A stretch of 64,000 bases of DNA, from the NCBI GenBank assembly GCA_002368155.1, contig AP018180.1, positions 6,528,908 to 6,592,907 of the forward strand, in the 5' to 3' direction. Each line of letters opens with the position of its first letter. Position 1 is the stretch's first letter. Positions 1 through 9,010 of this stretch are shown here, piece after piece. This DNA is from Nostoc carneum NIES-2107. Its GTDB lineage: Bacteria > Cyanobacteriota > Cyanobacteriia > Cyanobacteriales > Nostocaceae. The position numbers and the translations under genes were made by a program. The notes beneath the pieces were generated by a model, which ran no database searches, had not been told where the DNA came from, and was given only the letters and a program-made list of their open reading frames with translations.

Positions 1-793
1 AAGGAGGCTCAAAAATTGCTGGATTGGTGTTAAATCCTACATCCTTTAATACCAGTGACAAGCTACCTGGTGTCCACTTATTCACATGATTTGGTGGCAT
101 ATCGGGACAGCCTGTTAATTTTTCCTGACGGATCATTGCTTCACCATTTGGTACTGTAATAACAAGTTTTCCACCTTCACATAAAAGCTGTCGACATTGA
201 GTTAGCACTGAGCGAAATTCTGCAATGTGCTCAAGTACTTGAAATAAGACAACAACCTGGAATGTTCCAGATTCAGATTTGACAACTGTTGACAAATCAC
301 GAAAAATTTTGATTCCAGACTTTTCTAATGGTTCTCTTGTTAACTCACTAGCTTCTACTGCATAGCGTTGCCACTCTGTCCCAAGGTTATTTAGAAACAT
401 TCCTGCACCTGCACCTATTTCAAGAATCCGACCTTTGCCAATCGGCATAAGAGCTTCTTGAATAGCTATGTCGTAGTCCCATCGCCAAGTTGGGTATCCT
501 TTTTGCTCATGGAGAACACTGTAAAATTCTTCATCGCCACCCACAAATGGATACCCAAAAGCAAATTTGCACTCTCTACATTGTAAAATTATGCATTCTT
601 CTCCTTGCCACAAGTTGCTGATAGATGCTTTTATTCGATTATGGCGGTCGGAACTACGAGTAATTGGGCAAAAATAAGTTGCCGCTTCCGAAGCAGTGTA
701 ACGATAGAGGGGAGGCTCAGAGCAAAGTGTTCCACAAACTGGACATTGGACTGATACTAAAGAAGATGCTAAGTTTATGCTTTTTGAATTCAT
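1..793 (-). CDS. SAM-dependent methyltransferase with N-terminal zinc ribbon, partial at window edge
   Basis: The reading frame starts at an ATG at 791-793 and stays open to the left edge (264 codons seen). The N-terminus has CPVC (residues 17-20) and later CRECKF, a zinc-ribbon pair. A class I methyltransferase fold follows, with motif I ILEIGAGAG near residue 125 and an LEH motif further on. This layout matches the methyltransferases found in glycan clusters, with the ribbon ahead of a Methyltransf_11/23-like domain. The protein at 13060-14013 has the same architecture. It probably methylates a sugar or chain end of the polysaccharide made by this locus; the substrate cannot be read from the sequence. 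Confidence 0.75.
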   Translation of the reverse strand, partial: MNSKSINLASSLVSVQCPVCGTLCSEPPLYRYTASEAATYFCPITRSSDRHNRIKASISNLWQGEECIILQCRECKFAFGYPFVGGDEEFYSVLHEQKGYPTWRWDYDIAIQEALMPIGKGRILEIGAGAGMFLNNLGTEWQRYAVEASELTREPLEKSGIKIFRDLSTVVKSESGTFQVVVLFQVLEHIAEFRSVLTQCRQLLCEGGKLVITVPNGEAMIRQEKLTGCPDMPPNHVNKWTPGSLSLVLKDVGFNTNPAIFEPP

Positions 794-886
794 AATCAGT
801 AAATTTTGAGATAAGTTAATATAGTTTAAGGAAGAAGTATTTTTTGCAATTAATACATACTAAGCATAGTCAATATCAACAATAGT

Positions 887-1927
887 TCAATTAGGATTGT
901 TGCGCGATACGAATTGATATAAACTCTCATACTGGTTTAAAATGACATCAGAGGAAAAACAATTTTCAGCACGCTGACGACATTTATAGCGCTCAATAAT
1001 TGGCAATTGCTGAACTGCAACAACACCTTCTTCAATGCTATTAATTAGATAGCCATCAATACCATGACGTACAATTTCTGGTAATGCACCTCTTGGAGAA
1101 GAGATAATAGGAGTACCACAAGCCAAAGCTTCAGCAAAAACAATACCAAAAGGTTCTTCCCACTCTATTGGTACAATCATGGCTGCAGCCTGACCTAGTA
1201 GCTCATTTTTCTGAGCATCGTTAATAGACCCGATATACTCAATTCCATCCTTACTAAGATGAGGAACAATTTCTTCTTGCCAGTATTGACCTGCTTCTCC
1301 ATCTGTACTGTGATTACCAGCAATAATTAATCTTCTTCCTGTTTTACGGGCAATAGCGATCGCAGTATGTGCTCCTTTAATTCGTTCTACTCGACTCAGA
1401 AAAACTAACGGAGCATCTGCTGCAACAGTTGGTTGAAAAGTGTATTTCTCTAAATCTACACAATTGTGAATGGTATGCCATACTCCTCCAGCTGTTTGCC
1501 CAACGTGACAGATATAATCACTGCAACCAGTAAAAGTAAGAGAATCTTGTGCAAGTTTCACACCCCAGCTAGTAGTGCGATGGCTGGGATATCGCTGATA
1601 AGACATCACCTTGGGTAGACGAGAGCGTAGCAAAGGTAGCAAATAAAAGACGCGAGAAAAACTGTGAATAACATCAGGTTGAAATTGTTGCACAGCTGAC
1701 CATAAGGTGATTGTGTTCTTTACAACATCAAATTTGTTTTGCGATCGCTTCCCCTGCCAAGGAAATAGCTGAGTTGCAGATGAGGTTGAGTCAGAGTGGG
1801 CAACTAGCCCAACTTTGTGACCACGGCTTTGTAGTCCAGTGACTAATAAATCAACAATACGTTCAATCCCGCCATAAAGTTTTGGTGGTACTGGAAGTTC
1901 AGGATCGGCAGTGAGTAGAATACGCAT
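887..1927 (-). CDS. Glycosyltransferase family 4 (GT-B fold)
   Basis: A 346-residue protein of normal GT4 length. The N-terminal half starts with a beta strand and a glycine-rich GGIER loop that closes over the acceptor. The C-terminal half has FLSRVERIKG (around 175) and the donor-site E-x7-E element EEPFGIVFAEALACGTP (around 258-275), the nucleotide-sugar binding signature of retaining GT4 enzymes. The ATG is one base downstream of the preceding stop at 1929, so it is translated with the FkbM gene as part of one minus-strand operon. The linkage and donor sugar are unknown. Confidence 0.85.
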   Translation of the reverse strand: MRILLTADPELPVPPKLYGGIERIVDLLVTGLQSRGHKVGLVAHSDSTSSATQLFPWQGKRSQNKFDVVKNTITLWSAVQQFQPDVIHSFSRVFYLLPLLRSRLPKVMSYQRYPSHRTTSWGVKLAQDSLTFTGCSDYICHVGQTAGGVWHTIHNCVDLEKYTFQPTVAADAPLVFLSRVERIKGAHTAIAIARKTGRRLIIAGNHSTDGEAGQYWQEEIVPHLSKDGIEYIGSINDAQKNELLGQAAAMIVPIEWEEPFGIVFAEALACGTPIISSPRGALPEIVRHGIDGYLINSIEEGVVAVQQLPIIERYKCRQRAENCFSSDVILNQYESLYQFVSRNNPN

Positions 1928-1928
1928 T

Positions 1929-2639
1929 TTAGGCTGCCCAACGCTTATCAGATATTAGAGGACTATTACGTGGTACAAAAATGAAATCTGCTTGCCAAAG
2001 AGCTTGATCTAGAGGGCGACGAGTCAGACCACAAATATCATAAGCAACCCAATCACGTTCATTTAGCCAGCCCACAACTTCCGCTAATAGAGGAACATTT
2101 TTATGGATATCTAGTAAGTTTACTTCTGCTAAAATTAGCTGCATTTGAGTAAGTGATTTTTCTGCTCCTTTTAGGACTTCTAGTTCATAACCTTGGACAT
2201 CCAGCTTTAAGAAATCAGGGGGACAACTTTTGAATTGTTCATTAACAATTATATCTACAGTTGTCATAGGATATGAATTCACTATAAAGTTTTGTTTAGC
2301 TTGCTCAATTAAAACAGAGGAAGCTGTTTCAGCTTCATTAAATTGCACTTTTTCTTGTGATTCTGCTCCTAATAAAACTGGAAATACCTGTACGAAAGAA
2401 TTTTGAGATGCTAGTTGCCTCAACTGCTGGACTCTATGTTCCAAGACTTCAAAACAGGTAACTCTTGATTTAGGAAAATATTTAATACATAAGTTAGTAA
2501 AATCACCTTGATAAGCTCCAATATCAAAAATATGAGTAGGCTTAAAATCTAGTCTAGCAAGCCTTTCCAAAGAATTAGGAATTTCCGGTACTCGCAATTT
2601 ACGTGATAAATATTGCCTGACACTTTTGCGTAAATTCAT
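1929..2639 (-). CDS. FkbM family methyltransferase
   Basis: A 236-residue protein with the two diagnostic FkbM blocks: a SAM-binding FDIGAYQGDFT near residue 38 and the LKLDVQGYELEVLKGA block near 144-160. FkbM enzymes O-methylate hydroxyl groups; in surface-glycan clusters they methylate sugars. It sits between a GT4 gene (1 base away) and a GT2 gene, and a second FkbM gene lies 1 kb upstream, so the product polysaccharide is probably methylated. The exact acceptor is inferred only from context. Confidence 0.85.
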   Translation of the reverse strand: MNLRKSVRQYLSRKLRVPEIPNSLERLARLDFKPTHIFDIGAYQGDFTNLCIKYFPKSRVTCFEVLEHRVQQLRQLASQNSFVQVFPVLLGAESQEKVQFNEAETASSVLIEQAKQNFIVNSYPMTTVDIIVNEQFKSCPPDFLKLDVQGYELEVLKGAEKSLTQMQLILAEVNLLDIHKNVPLLAEVVGWLNERDWVAYDICGLTRRPLDQALWQADFIFVPRNSPLISDKRWAA

Positions 2640-2688
2640 AATTTAATTAGTATTTTTTATATAAAAAATAAAAAATGAGAAAAACAAG

Positions 2689-3675
2689 CTAAGTAAAATT
2701 TCTGCTGTTAACAAGAAATTTATAAGCTTGTTCTTGCAAGATTTTTGATTTTAATATCAGCAGAAAAGATACAGGTCTTCTTACGAGAGTTATTATAAAC
2801 CTTAACTTTAAATTTAGAGGACAAATTGACCATAACACACTCGCTTCTCTAAACACGAGTGCAGTAAATAGTAAAGATGTGTATAGTTGCTTTTGATAAG
2901 TAAATGCTTTTTGCCAAAGAGAATCGGCTAAATGTTGTCTCATATCAACAGAAACTGTTTCAAAGATCGAGCCAATTAATAAAACTTGGTAAGATCCCCA
3001 TTTTGAAACATCAGAAGATCTATAAGAGCTAATAGTTTCAGCATAATTTACTAGTGGCTTTTTTACTAACAAAATAGGATGAAGGATAACGCGTTCTCGA
3101 AAATGCTCAGTTACGTCTATAGGAATTGACTGTGGTGTTTGCCAATTGGGTGAGTTTGTTGTTTTCCAAAACATTGAACTATTACATATTTTTGCAGAAC
3201 CACATTTGTCTAATAAGCTATATTCAAATAACTCATAATCATTATTATATTCCCAAATACTTTGTTCCGTATTGAACCAACTACCATCTGGCTTCTCTTT
3301 CCAGATAATTTCATTGGCACAAGCAAGTTCTATATCAGGAAAATTATTCAATGCAGATATCATACATTGAATAAAATCTTCCTGATACCAATTATCATCT
3401 TCAAGTAGACATGCATACTTAGTGTCTTGTGATCGAAAAGCATAGTTAAAATTTTCTGTTCCTCCTCTATGAATCATTGGTTGAGACAGAAATATCCTAG
3501 AATCATTTAGATTTTTGATAATTTGGTTGACGCTACCATCTGTCGGATCGTCATTAATAACTTCTGCGATCCATGATGTAAAAGTTTGCTTAATTAAACT
3601 TTTTAATGCTCTGACTAAAAGATGCGGTCTTCTATAGGTCACAATATGCACTTTTACAGTGGGTTGATGAGTCAT
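2689..3675 (-). CDS. Glycosyltransferase family 2 (GT-A fold)
   Basis: A 328-residue protein. The GT2 N-terminus HIVTYRRPHLLVRAL binds nucleotide, NDDPTDGS is the first acidic element, and LLEDDNWY is the DxD-like metal site around residue 90. The C-terminal third is basic and hydrophobic without an obvious membrane helix bundle. It lies 18 bases downstream of the second FkbM gene. It is expected to add one sugar with inversion at the cytoplasmic face of the membrane. Donor and acceptor are unknown. Confidence 0.8.
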   Translation of the reverse strand: MTHQPTVKVHIVTYRRPHLLVRALKSLIKQTFTSWIAEVINDDPTDGSVNQIIKNLNDSRIFLSQPMIHRGGTENFNYAFRSQDTKYACLLEDDNWYQEDFIQCMISALNNFPDIELACANEIIWKEKPDGSWFNTEQSIWEYNNDYELFEYSLLDKCGSAKICNSSMFWKTTNSPNWQTPQSIPIDVTEHFRERVILHPILLVKKPLVNYAETISSYRSSDVSKWGSYQVLLIGSIFETVSVDMRQHLADSLWQKAFTYQKQLYTSLLFTALVFREASVLWSICPLNLKLRFIITLVRRPVSFLLILKSKILQEQAYKFLVNSRNFT

Positions 3676-3693
3676 TATTTTGATTTACCTCTA

Positions 3694-4413
3694 CTATCTT
3701 GAAAAAAGTACGTTAAAATATGACAATCGGCTAGGATTCTTCCAAATAACCTGATCGTAAATACCTGTTATTTGATATCCATAAACTTTCAAATAATCGT
3801 TTATTAAACTAAGATTAGTATGGCAGTTGTCATTTTCTAAAATTGTTGACTCAGCTAGAATAAAGTTTATCTTTTTGTTTGCTAGACTTTGCTTTGCCCC
3901 CTGTAATACTTTAACCTCGTATCCTTCTGTATCAATCTTTAGTAAGTCAATACTAGCTATGCTGGAAGAAGATAAAAAATCGTCAATAGTGACGACTTTA
4001 ATGAGTTCAGAATTTTGTTCTTCTACCAGCAACCTGTTATTTAGAGAATGAGTTTGTGAATCTGACTGAAGCTGAATAGAAACAGTTTCTTCTCTATCTC
4101 CTAATGCAAAATTATAACAATAAATTTGTGGGTAATTTTCGACATTCTGTTTTAGATATTCAAAGTTACTTTTTACCGGCTCGAATGAATAGATTTGTGC
4201 TGATGAGAATCTTTTTCTAAATTCGATTGCAGTTTCACCTCGATGAGCGCCACAATCAAATATTATTTTTAAATTAGGTGAATCAAGCCTATTAGATAGG
4301 TCATAGAAAATATCTACCCCTACTGACAACCCCTTAAGTTGGCGAACTATCCATTCTCTCTTATAGATTTGATTTTTAATTTCTTCTTTTAATGCTGTTA
4401 AAAAACTATTCAT
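3694..4413 (-). CDS. FkbM family methyltransferase
   Basis: A 239-residue protein with FDCGAHRGETAIEF near residue 52 (SAM site) and LLKIDTEGYEVKVLQGA near 155, the FkbM signature blocks. Its closest visible relative is the FkbM protein at 1929-2639, but the two differ enough to be old paralogs with distinct targets. It is co-directional with its neighbours. A 119-base spacer separates it from the upstream GT gene; in that spacer a short minus-strand frame gives a protein-like string, perhaps decayed coding DNA. Confidence 0.85.
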   Translation of the reverse strand: MNSFLTALKEEIKNQIYKREWIVRQLKGLSVGVDIFYDLSNRLDSPNLKIIFDCGAHRGETAIEFRKRFSSAQIYSFEPVKSNFEYLKQNVENYPQIYCYNFALGDREETVSIQLQSDSQTHSLNNRLLVEEQNSELIKVVTIDDFLSSSSIASIDLLKIDTEGYEVKVLQGAKQSLANKKINFILAESTILENDNCHTNLSLINDYLKVYGYQITGIYDQVIWKNPSRLSYFNVLFSR

Positions 4414-4532
4414 AAATTTAGATAATTGCTAAGGTTTTTCTGATAAGCTGTCACTGTCACGCATATAAATTGCATGATTATCGCCCTGAAGCCATTGCTG
4501 CAAGGGACTCAGACCGGAAATTCAAATGCCGA

Positions 4533-5642
4533 TTAGCTTATTTCGTTCAAAGCTAGTTTAGCTAGTGCAGCAACGTCAAGAATAGAAGGAGATGTTTGTG
4601 AAGCTAGGATTATTTTTTGTCTGACTAAAGATATATCGTATACTGAGTCCTTGCCACATAAATAAGAACAATAATCGTTTATTGCATCAAACCTAATCAC
4701 GTTGCCTTTTTGCCATGTGTACCCTCTACAACCTGCTTCAGTGGTTAGGATGGGTATCTGCCACTCCAGCGCATCGGCGAGCTTGGTGCTACAGCCGCGA
4801 GACCAGGAAAATAGAGGATGAATGAACCATGTCCAGGTTGATGCTTCATTTTGAAGATTTTCGTTATCAAGGCGACCTAGATATTTAACGAAATGAAACC
4901 GCTTTTCTAAATATTTGCCAAGTTGTTTTGAACTACTGACTATTCTGATAGTTTCTTTAAAATCTTTCCTAGTTTGCAAGTCAGTCAAGACACTTAGCAG
5001 TCCTTCATAGTTTGGTGGATGATCTAATGTGCCAACAAACCCTGCACGACCAGCTATAGGTCTCCAGTCTAGAGGCTTTGGTGAAATAATGCGAGGTAGC
5101 CAACTTACAGACTTTGCGCCTAGCCAACGCTCAAACGCGACTTCTTGCTCACTTAATGTAAATACATGATCTATGTGTTGCCTAAGTTGCATCTCATCAA
5201 GAATTGTATTAGCTAGGTGATATCGCTTCCTTGGAGATATTGAAGAATGATTCTGTACTGCAATAAAATCATCGATAAACTGTGCCCCATGAGATAACAA
5301 GACTATCTTGACATCTGGTACAGCATTTTTTAGGTATGGTGCAATAGATAACGCATCCACTTGGTTGAGAAATACACAAGGAATATGTTCTGATTTAACT
5401 CGTGCAATTAAGGCATCAATAAAAGACTGCGGAATGCGATTATAAAAGCTTGATGGTTTAAGTTTGCGGAAAATTCTCGTCTGCCATCGGCGATCTATTT
5501 CATATGCTAAAATCTCGAGGCTCCAGCCTGCCGCTTCAATAACTTCTCGATATTCCTTTGTGCAACGTTGCACTCCACCGAAAGCGCTATTAACATATAC
5601 AGATAAGGTTACAAAAAAACCTTTCTTTATTTTATCTAACAA
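4533..5642 (-). CDS. Glycosyltransferase, GT4-like
   Basis: A 369-residue protein. The N-terminal half contains FGGVQRCTKEYREVI, a GT-B acceptor-domain loop, and the middle has GFVGTLDHPPNYEGLL, the usual start of the C-terminal Rossmann domain of GT4 proteins. Near the C-terminus, WSRGCSTKLADALEWQIPILTT takes the place of the E-x7-E element, with GCSTKLADAL as the donor-site helix. The classic EPFG motif is missing, so the family call is moderate. It is part of the minus-strand glycan operon. Confidence 0.7.
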   Translation of the reverse strand: MLDKIKKGFFVTLSVYVNSAFGGVQRCTKEYREVIEAAGWSLEILAYEIDRRWQTRIFRKLKPSSFYNRIPQSFIDALIARVKSEHIPCVFLNQVDALSIAPYLKNAVPDVKIVLLSHGAQFIDDFIAVQNHSSISPRKRYHLANTILDEMQLRQHIDHVFTLSEQEVAFERWLGAKSVSWLPRIISPKPLDWRPIAGRAGFVGTLDHPPNYEGLLSVLTDLQTRKDFKETIRIVSSSKQLGKYLEKRFHFVKYLGRLDNENLQNEASTWTWFIHPLFSWSRGCSTKLADALEWQIPILTTEAGCRGYTWQKGNVIRFDAINDYCSYLCGKDSVYDISLVRQKIILASQTSPSILDVAALAKLALNEIS

Positions 5643-5707
5643 TTTATTTCTTCTTTTTTATAGCAATTAAAATTCTACAAATGACTGCACTGGAATTAAT
5701 AAACTAT

Positions 5708-6676
5708 TCAATAATTTATTTGATAGCGATACCGATAGTAAAATCTTTGCAAATTCATTGCAGTCTTCCAGCCAAAAATATCTCTCAAGACTCTAAATAG
5801 TGAGCTGCCTTCTGGCTTGACATCACAACCACCAAGTTCAGTAATTTTCTTTTCTGCATATTGCACTAACTCTGGTACATGACGATAAGCAATAAAAACA
5901 AAGGACTGCCAATAGCAAGCAGCACTATAACGTGTCCGATCGCTATTTTCCACACTTAATAATCGTTCTGTACTGAGCCGAATGACTTCATATTGAGACC
6001 ACAAAGCTTTTTCAGAACGTTGTCCACTCAAGCTAGGATTTCCTGAGCGATAGTACCATTTAGCTTCAGGGCAAAAAACTAAGCACCTACAGGCAAGTAC
6101 AGCTCTTGTAAAATATTCCATGTCATTATTCAGTGTTAGTTCTTCATGCCATAAGCCAGTCTTTTCAATGATTTCTCGCGGATATAGCCAAGAGCCTGGG
6201 GGCATTGTTCCGTGTCCTGTCCAACATTCCACCAGCCAAGCGATAGGATCATCAAAGTCGTGCCAGTCGTTGTTGGGTACAAATTTCGCAGTAGACAAAT
6301 CGTTTTGATAAAATCTTGCCCAGGGTGCGATCGCCATAGTACCGCTAGGTTCTTCTAGAAGACGCTTAATTTGTACTTCAATTTTCTGGGGTTCTAAAAT
6401 GTCATCAGCATCAAGATATTGAATAAAGTCACCTTTTGCTTCTGCCAAACATCTGTTTAAGGCAGCCGTTTGTCCTTTATTTTTTTCTTGAGAAATAATT
6501 TTTATACCCTTTGTTTCGTAGCTTTTAGCTACTGCCAAGCTGTCATCTTTAGAACCATCATCTACTAAAATTATTTCTATATTTTTCCAAGTTTGCTGTA
6601 AAGCTGATTCTAATGTTTCTGCCAACCATAATTCGGAGTTATAACATGGTATTAGTATAGAAACTAAAGGATTCAT
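5708..6676 (-). CDS. Glycosyltransferase family 2
   Basis: A 322-residue GT-A enzyme. VSILIPCYNSELWLAETL opens the nucleotide-binding domain, LVDDGSKDDS is the first acidic motif (around 38-47), and QYLDADDILEP is the DxD metal site (around 88-98). The C-terminal part is rich in Trp, Tyr and Arg and may contact the acceptor or membrane. It is spaced by about 50-65 bases from both neighbouring glycosyltransferases, consistent with a single transcription unit. It probably adds one residue of the repeat unit; specificity is unknown. Confidence 0.85.
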   Translation of the reverse strand: MNPLVSILIPCYNSELWLAETLESALQQTWKNIEIILVDDGSKDDSLAVAKSYETKGIKIISQEKNKGQTAALNRCLAEAKGDFIQYLDADDILEPQKIEVQIKRLLEEPSGTMAIAPWARFYQNDLSTAKFVPNNDWHDFDDPIAWLVECWTGHGTMPPGSWLYPREIIEKTGLWHEELTLNNDMEYFTRAVLACRCLVFCPEAKWYYRSGNPSLSGQRSEKALWSQYEVIRLSTERLLSVENSDRTRYSAACYWQSFVFIAYRHVPELVQYAEKKITELGGCDVKPEGSSLFRVLRDIFGWKTAMNLQRFYYRYRYQINY

Positions 6677-6728
6677 CAGTATAAATAAAATATTAATTAA
6701 GCAAAATTATAAAATTAGTATACAAAGA

Positions 6729-7679
6729 TTAAGTGGTCACTTTCTGGCGAAGTTGTGGCTTAATAAATCTGATTAACCACTCTCTTACGCGAATAGCAAC
6801 ATAAGGATTATATCTACATATAAATCTAAACCAAGCACTTAAATTGTTTGGTATTTTCCTATGAAGAGACACAGCTAGATTTACACAATTGTCAGCAGTA
6901 TCCCAGTCTAAGTAAGCAGCAGCAACTGCGGCAATTCCCCAAAGTTTTTGAGCAATCTCATAAGAATATTGTCCTTTGAGGGATTCAGCTACCTTCCGCA
7001 TAACATTAAATTGTGCTTTTGCACATTTAATTTGGTTAACAGAGGACATGGAATTAGCTCGATAGTAATTAATTACTGTAATGGTTGGGTCAGATGAAAA
7101 TTTTAAACCAGCGATCGCCATCCGGCAATGAAATGCTACATCCTCGTTGTAGAGTACCAGTGGATCAGTGTCATAACCGCCTGCTTGTAAATATGCGGAA
7201 CGGCAATACAACCCACAAAAGGGGTTAATTTGTTTCCGAATTGTGTATGCGATCGCATCTAGTCTCAATTCAGCATCATCAAATTTACAAATACTGATTA
7301 ACTCTCCAGTATCATCTCGCCGCCATTCATAATTGAATAAGATAATATCTGGTGGATTTTCTAACGTCATCCATTTACGAGCTTGTTCTACAAAATTTGG
7401 ATATAGGGCATCATCAGCATCATGAAAATGAATCCACTCACAAGTTGTGTGTTCTGCTAGCACATTTTTACCGTGAGAACAACCGCGATTTATTTCTCCT
7501 CTAATCACTTTAGCGCCAAACTCAGCAGAGACTTTCCCCGTTTCATCGGTGCTGCAATCGTCATAAACCCAGATTTCATCGAACGGAATTGTCTGTGCTA
7601 AGGCAGACTCAAGTAATCGCGGTAGATAAGCTGTAGCATTGTAAGCAGGAATACATAAAGCCAAGGAAGGATGAGTCAT
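6729..7679 (-). CDS. Glycosyltransferase family 2
   Basis: I place the start at the ATG at 7677-7679 (MTHPSLALCIPAYNA), which puts the GT2 strand at the N-terminus and leaves a 5-base gap to the upstream gene. A longer frame starting at 7718 would overlap that gene by 34 bases and add only 13 residues without a motif. WVYDDCSTDETG is the first acidic element and HFHDADDALYPN the metal site. Length is 316 residues. It is an inverting glycosyltransferase of the same operon; the sugar is unknown. Confidence 0.8.
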   Translation of the reverse strand: MTHPSLALCIPAYNATAYLPRLLESALAQTIPFDEIWVYDDCSTDETGKVSAEFGAKVIRGEINRGCSHGKNVLAEHTTCEWIHFHDADDALYPNFVEQARKWMTLENPPDIILFNYEWRRDDTGELISICKFDDAELRLDAIAYTIRKQINPFCGLYCRSAYLQAGGYDTDPLVLYNEDVAFHCRMAIAGLKFSSDPTITVINYYRANSMSSVNQIKCAKAQFNVMRKVAESLKGQYSYEIAQKLWGIAAVAAAYLDWDTADNCVNLAVSLHRKIPNNLSAWFRFICRYNPYVAIRVREWLIRFIKPQLRQKVTT

Positions 7680-7684
7680 AGCTA

Positions 7685-9010
7685 TCAACTTAGAAATTTT
7701 TGTAGACTGCGTTTCCACAGATAATTACTCAACTCACGCAAAGGTAGAAGATCAAGGAATGCTAATGGCTTTTCTAAAGGCTGTTTAGGAGAAACAGCAT
7801 CAACTAACGAAGAATTAGGACGAATTGAAAATCTGCCCTTGTTGATCAGCTTTTCATAAATTTCAATTCTTTGTTGGGCAATTGTCGTAGGTGCAAGTTT
7901 TGTCTTGACAGTTTCTTTAGCGGCTTTGCCAATTTCTTCTCGTTGTGCAACACTCCAACTCAGTAGAGTATCCAAGCTTTTTGCTAAACTTTGCGGATCG
8001 CCTCCTGTAAAAGTTAGTCCATTGACTCCATCAGTAATCAAATCTGCTGCTCCGGCTCCTTGAGAACATAATACAAGCTGCCCTTTAGCCATTCCTTCTA
8101 CACAGGTATAGTTGAATACGTCCCAAATAGACGGTACAAGTATGAAGTTTGCCATTGCTTGAAGTTGGCAAGTTTCTTCTGTAGAGAAAGTTCCTAATGG
8201 CTGAATTTTTTTTCTCCAAATATCAGGATAAGTCTGTGTAAGATACACAGACATTACAGTTTTTGAATCCTGATAAACTGTATCACGACCAATCCAATCG
8301 ATAGTTGGTGACTTTTCTCCCAGTAATCTTAGTGCCTCACAAAGAATTGTTGGCCCTTTCCAGTGCTGAATTCGCCCTACAACTAAACCATTGGTAGATT
8401 TTTCTAATGGTTGAATATTAGTTACAGGGGATATAGCTGGGGAAATATAGGTAACATCTCTATTTATTAGTTGTTTCCAAGCTTTGGCATTGTCATAACC
8501 ATAAGTCTGCAATTCATCTGCAACTGAAAGTAAGCTTGCTTCTAATAAGCGAACTAAACTACCTTGCAGTTGACTATCAAGTTGCGGATCATGAAAATCA
8601 ATTTGACCAATGCTAGCGTGGAGTTGAACAACAGTAGTTGGGCTGTCTGCTGAGACCATCCAAGGAACAAATAGCATACCCCAATCTGTTGTTTCCACTA
8701 AGTCGTAGTCTTTACCTCCGTTTACTTGTTCCCATATTGTCCAAGCAGCTGCAAGATGACGTTGAAATTCTGGAATTGCATGGTAACGATTAAATTTTGC
8801 AAGATTAGCATTTACTGCTTGGGGTTTGAGAAATTCTACAGTTAATCCGTTTACCTGATAGTCGGTTAGTGCTGGTGAAAAAGCACTACCGACTAGTACA
8901 TGGACTTGATGTCCTTGATGACAAAGTTCTGGCAGTAGGTTGCTGTAAAAAGTAGCAATTCCACCACCAGAGCAAGGTGGATATTCGGGGATGATGAATA
9001 GTAACTTCAT
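7685..9010 (-). CDS. Glycosyltransferase family 4
   Basis: A 441-residue GT-B protein. The N-terminus MKLLFIIPEYPPCSGGGIATF is the standard GT4 opening with a glycine loop. VVGRIQHWKGPTIL (around 210) starts the donor domain, and PSIWDVFNYTCVEGMAKG carries the donor-site helix, with D in place of the first E of E-x7-E. The stop and the start of the neighbours interlock: the upstream gene overlaps by 4 bases (ATGA), which implies translational coupling. The C-terminal 60 residues are an extra basic tail. Confidence 0.85.
   Translation of the reverse strand: MKLLFIIPEYPPCSGGGIATFYSNLLPELCHQGHQVHVLVGSAFSPALTDYQVNGLTVEFLKPQAVNANLAKFNRYHAIPEFQRHLAAAWTIWEQVNGGKDYDLVETTDWGMLFVPWMVSADSPTTVVQLHASIGQIDFHDPQLDSQLQGSLVRLLEASLLSVADELQTYGYDNAKAWKQLINRDVTYISPAISPVTNIQPLEKSTNGLVVGRIQHWKGPTILCEALRLLGEKSPTIDWIGRDTVYQDSKTVMSVYLTQTYPDIWRKKIQPLGTFSTEETCQLQAMANFILVPSIWDVFNYTCVEGMAKGQLVLCSQGAGAADLITDGVNGLTFTGGDPQSLAKSLDTLLSWSVAQREEIGKAAKETVKTKLAPTTIAQQRIEIYEKLINKGRFSIRPNSSLVDAVSPKQPLEKPLAFLDLLPLRELSNYLWKRSLQKFLS

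Noticed and set aside
4414-4532. A minus-strand frame in the spacer reading SGLSPLQQWLQG-DNHAIYMRDSDSL
   Set aside because: Only about 30 codons, preceded by a stop and without a recognised family; it may be a coding relic but cannot be supported.
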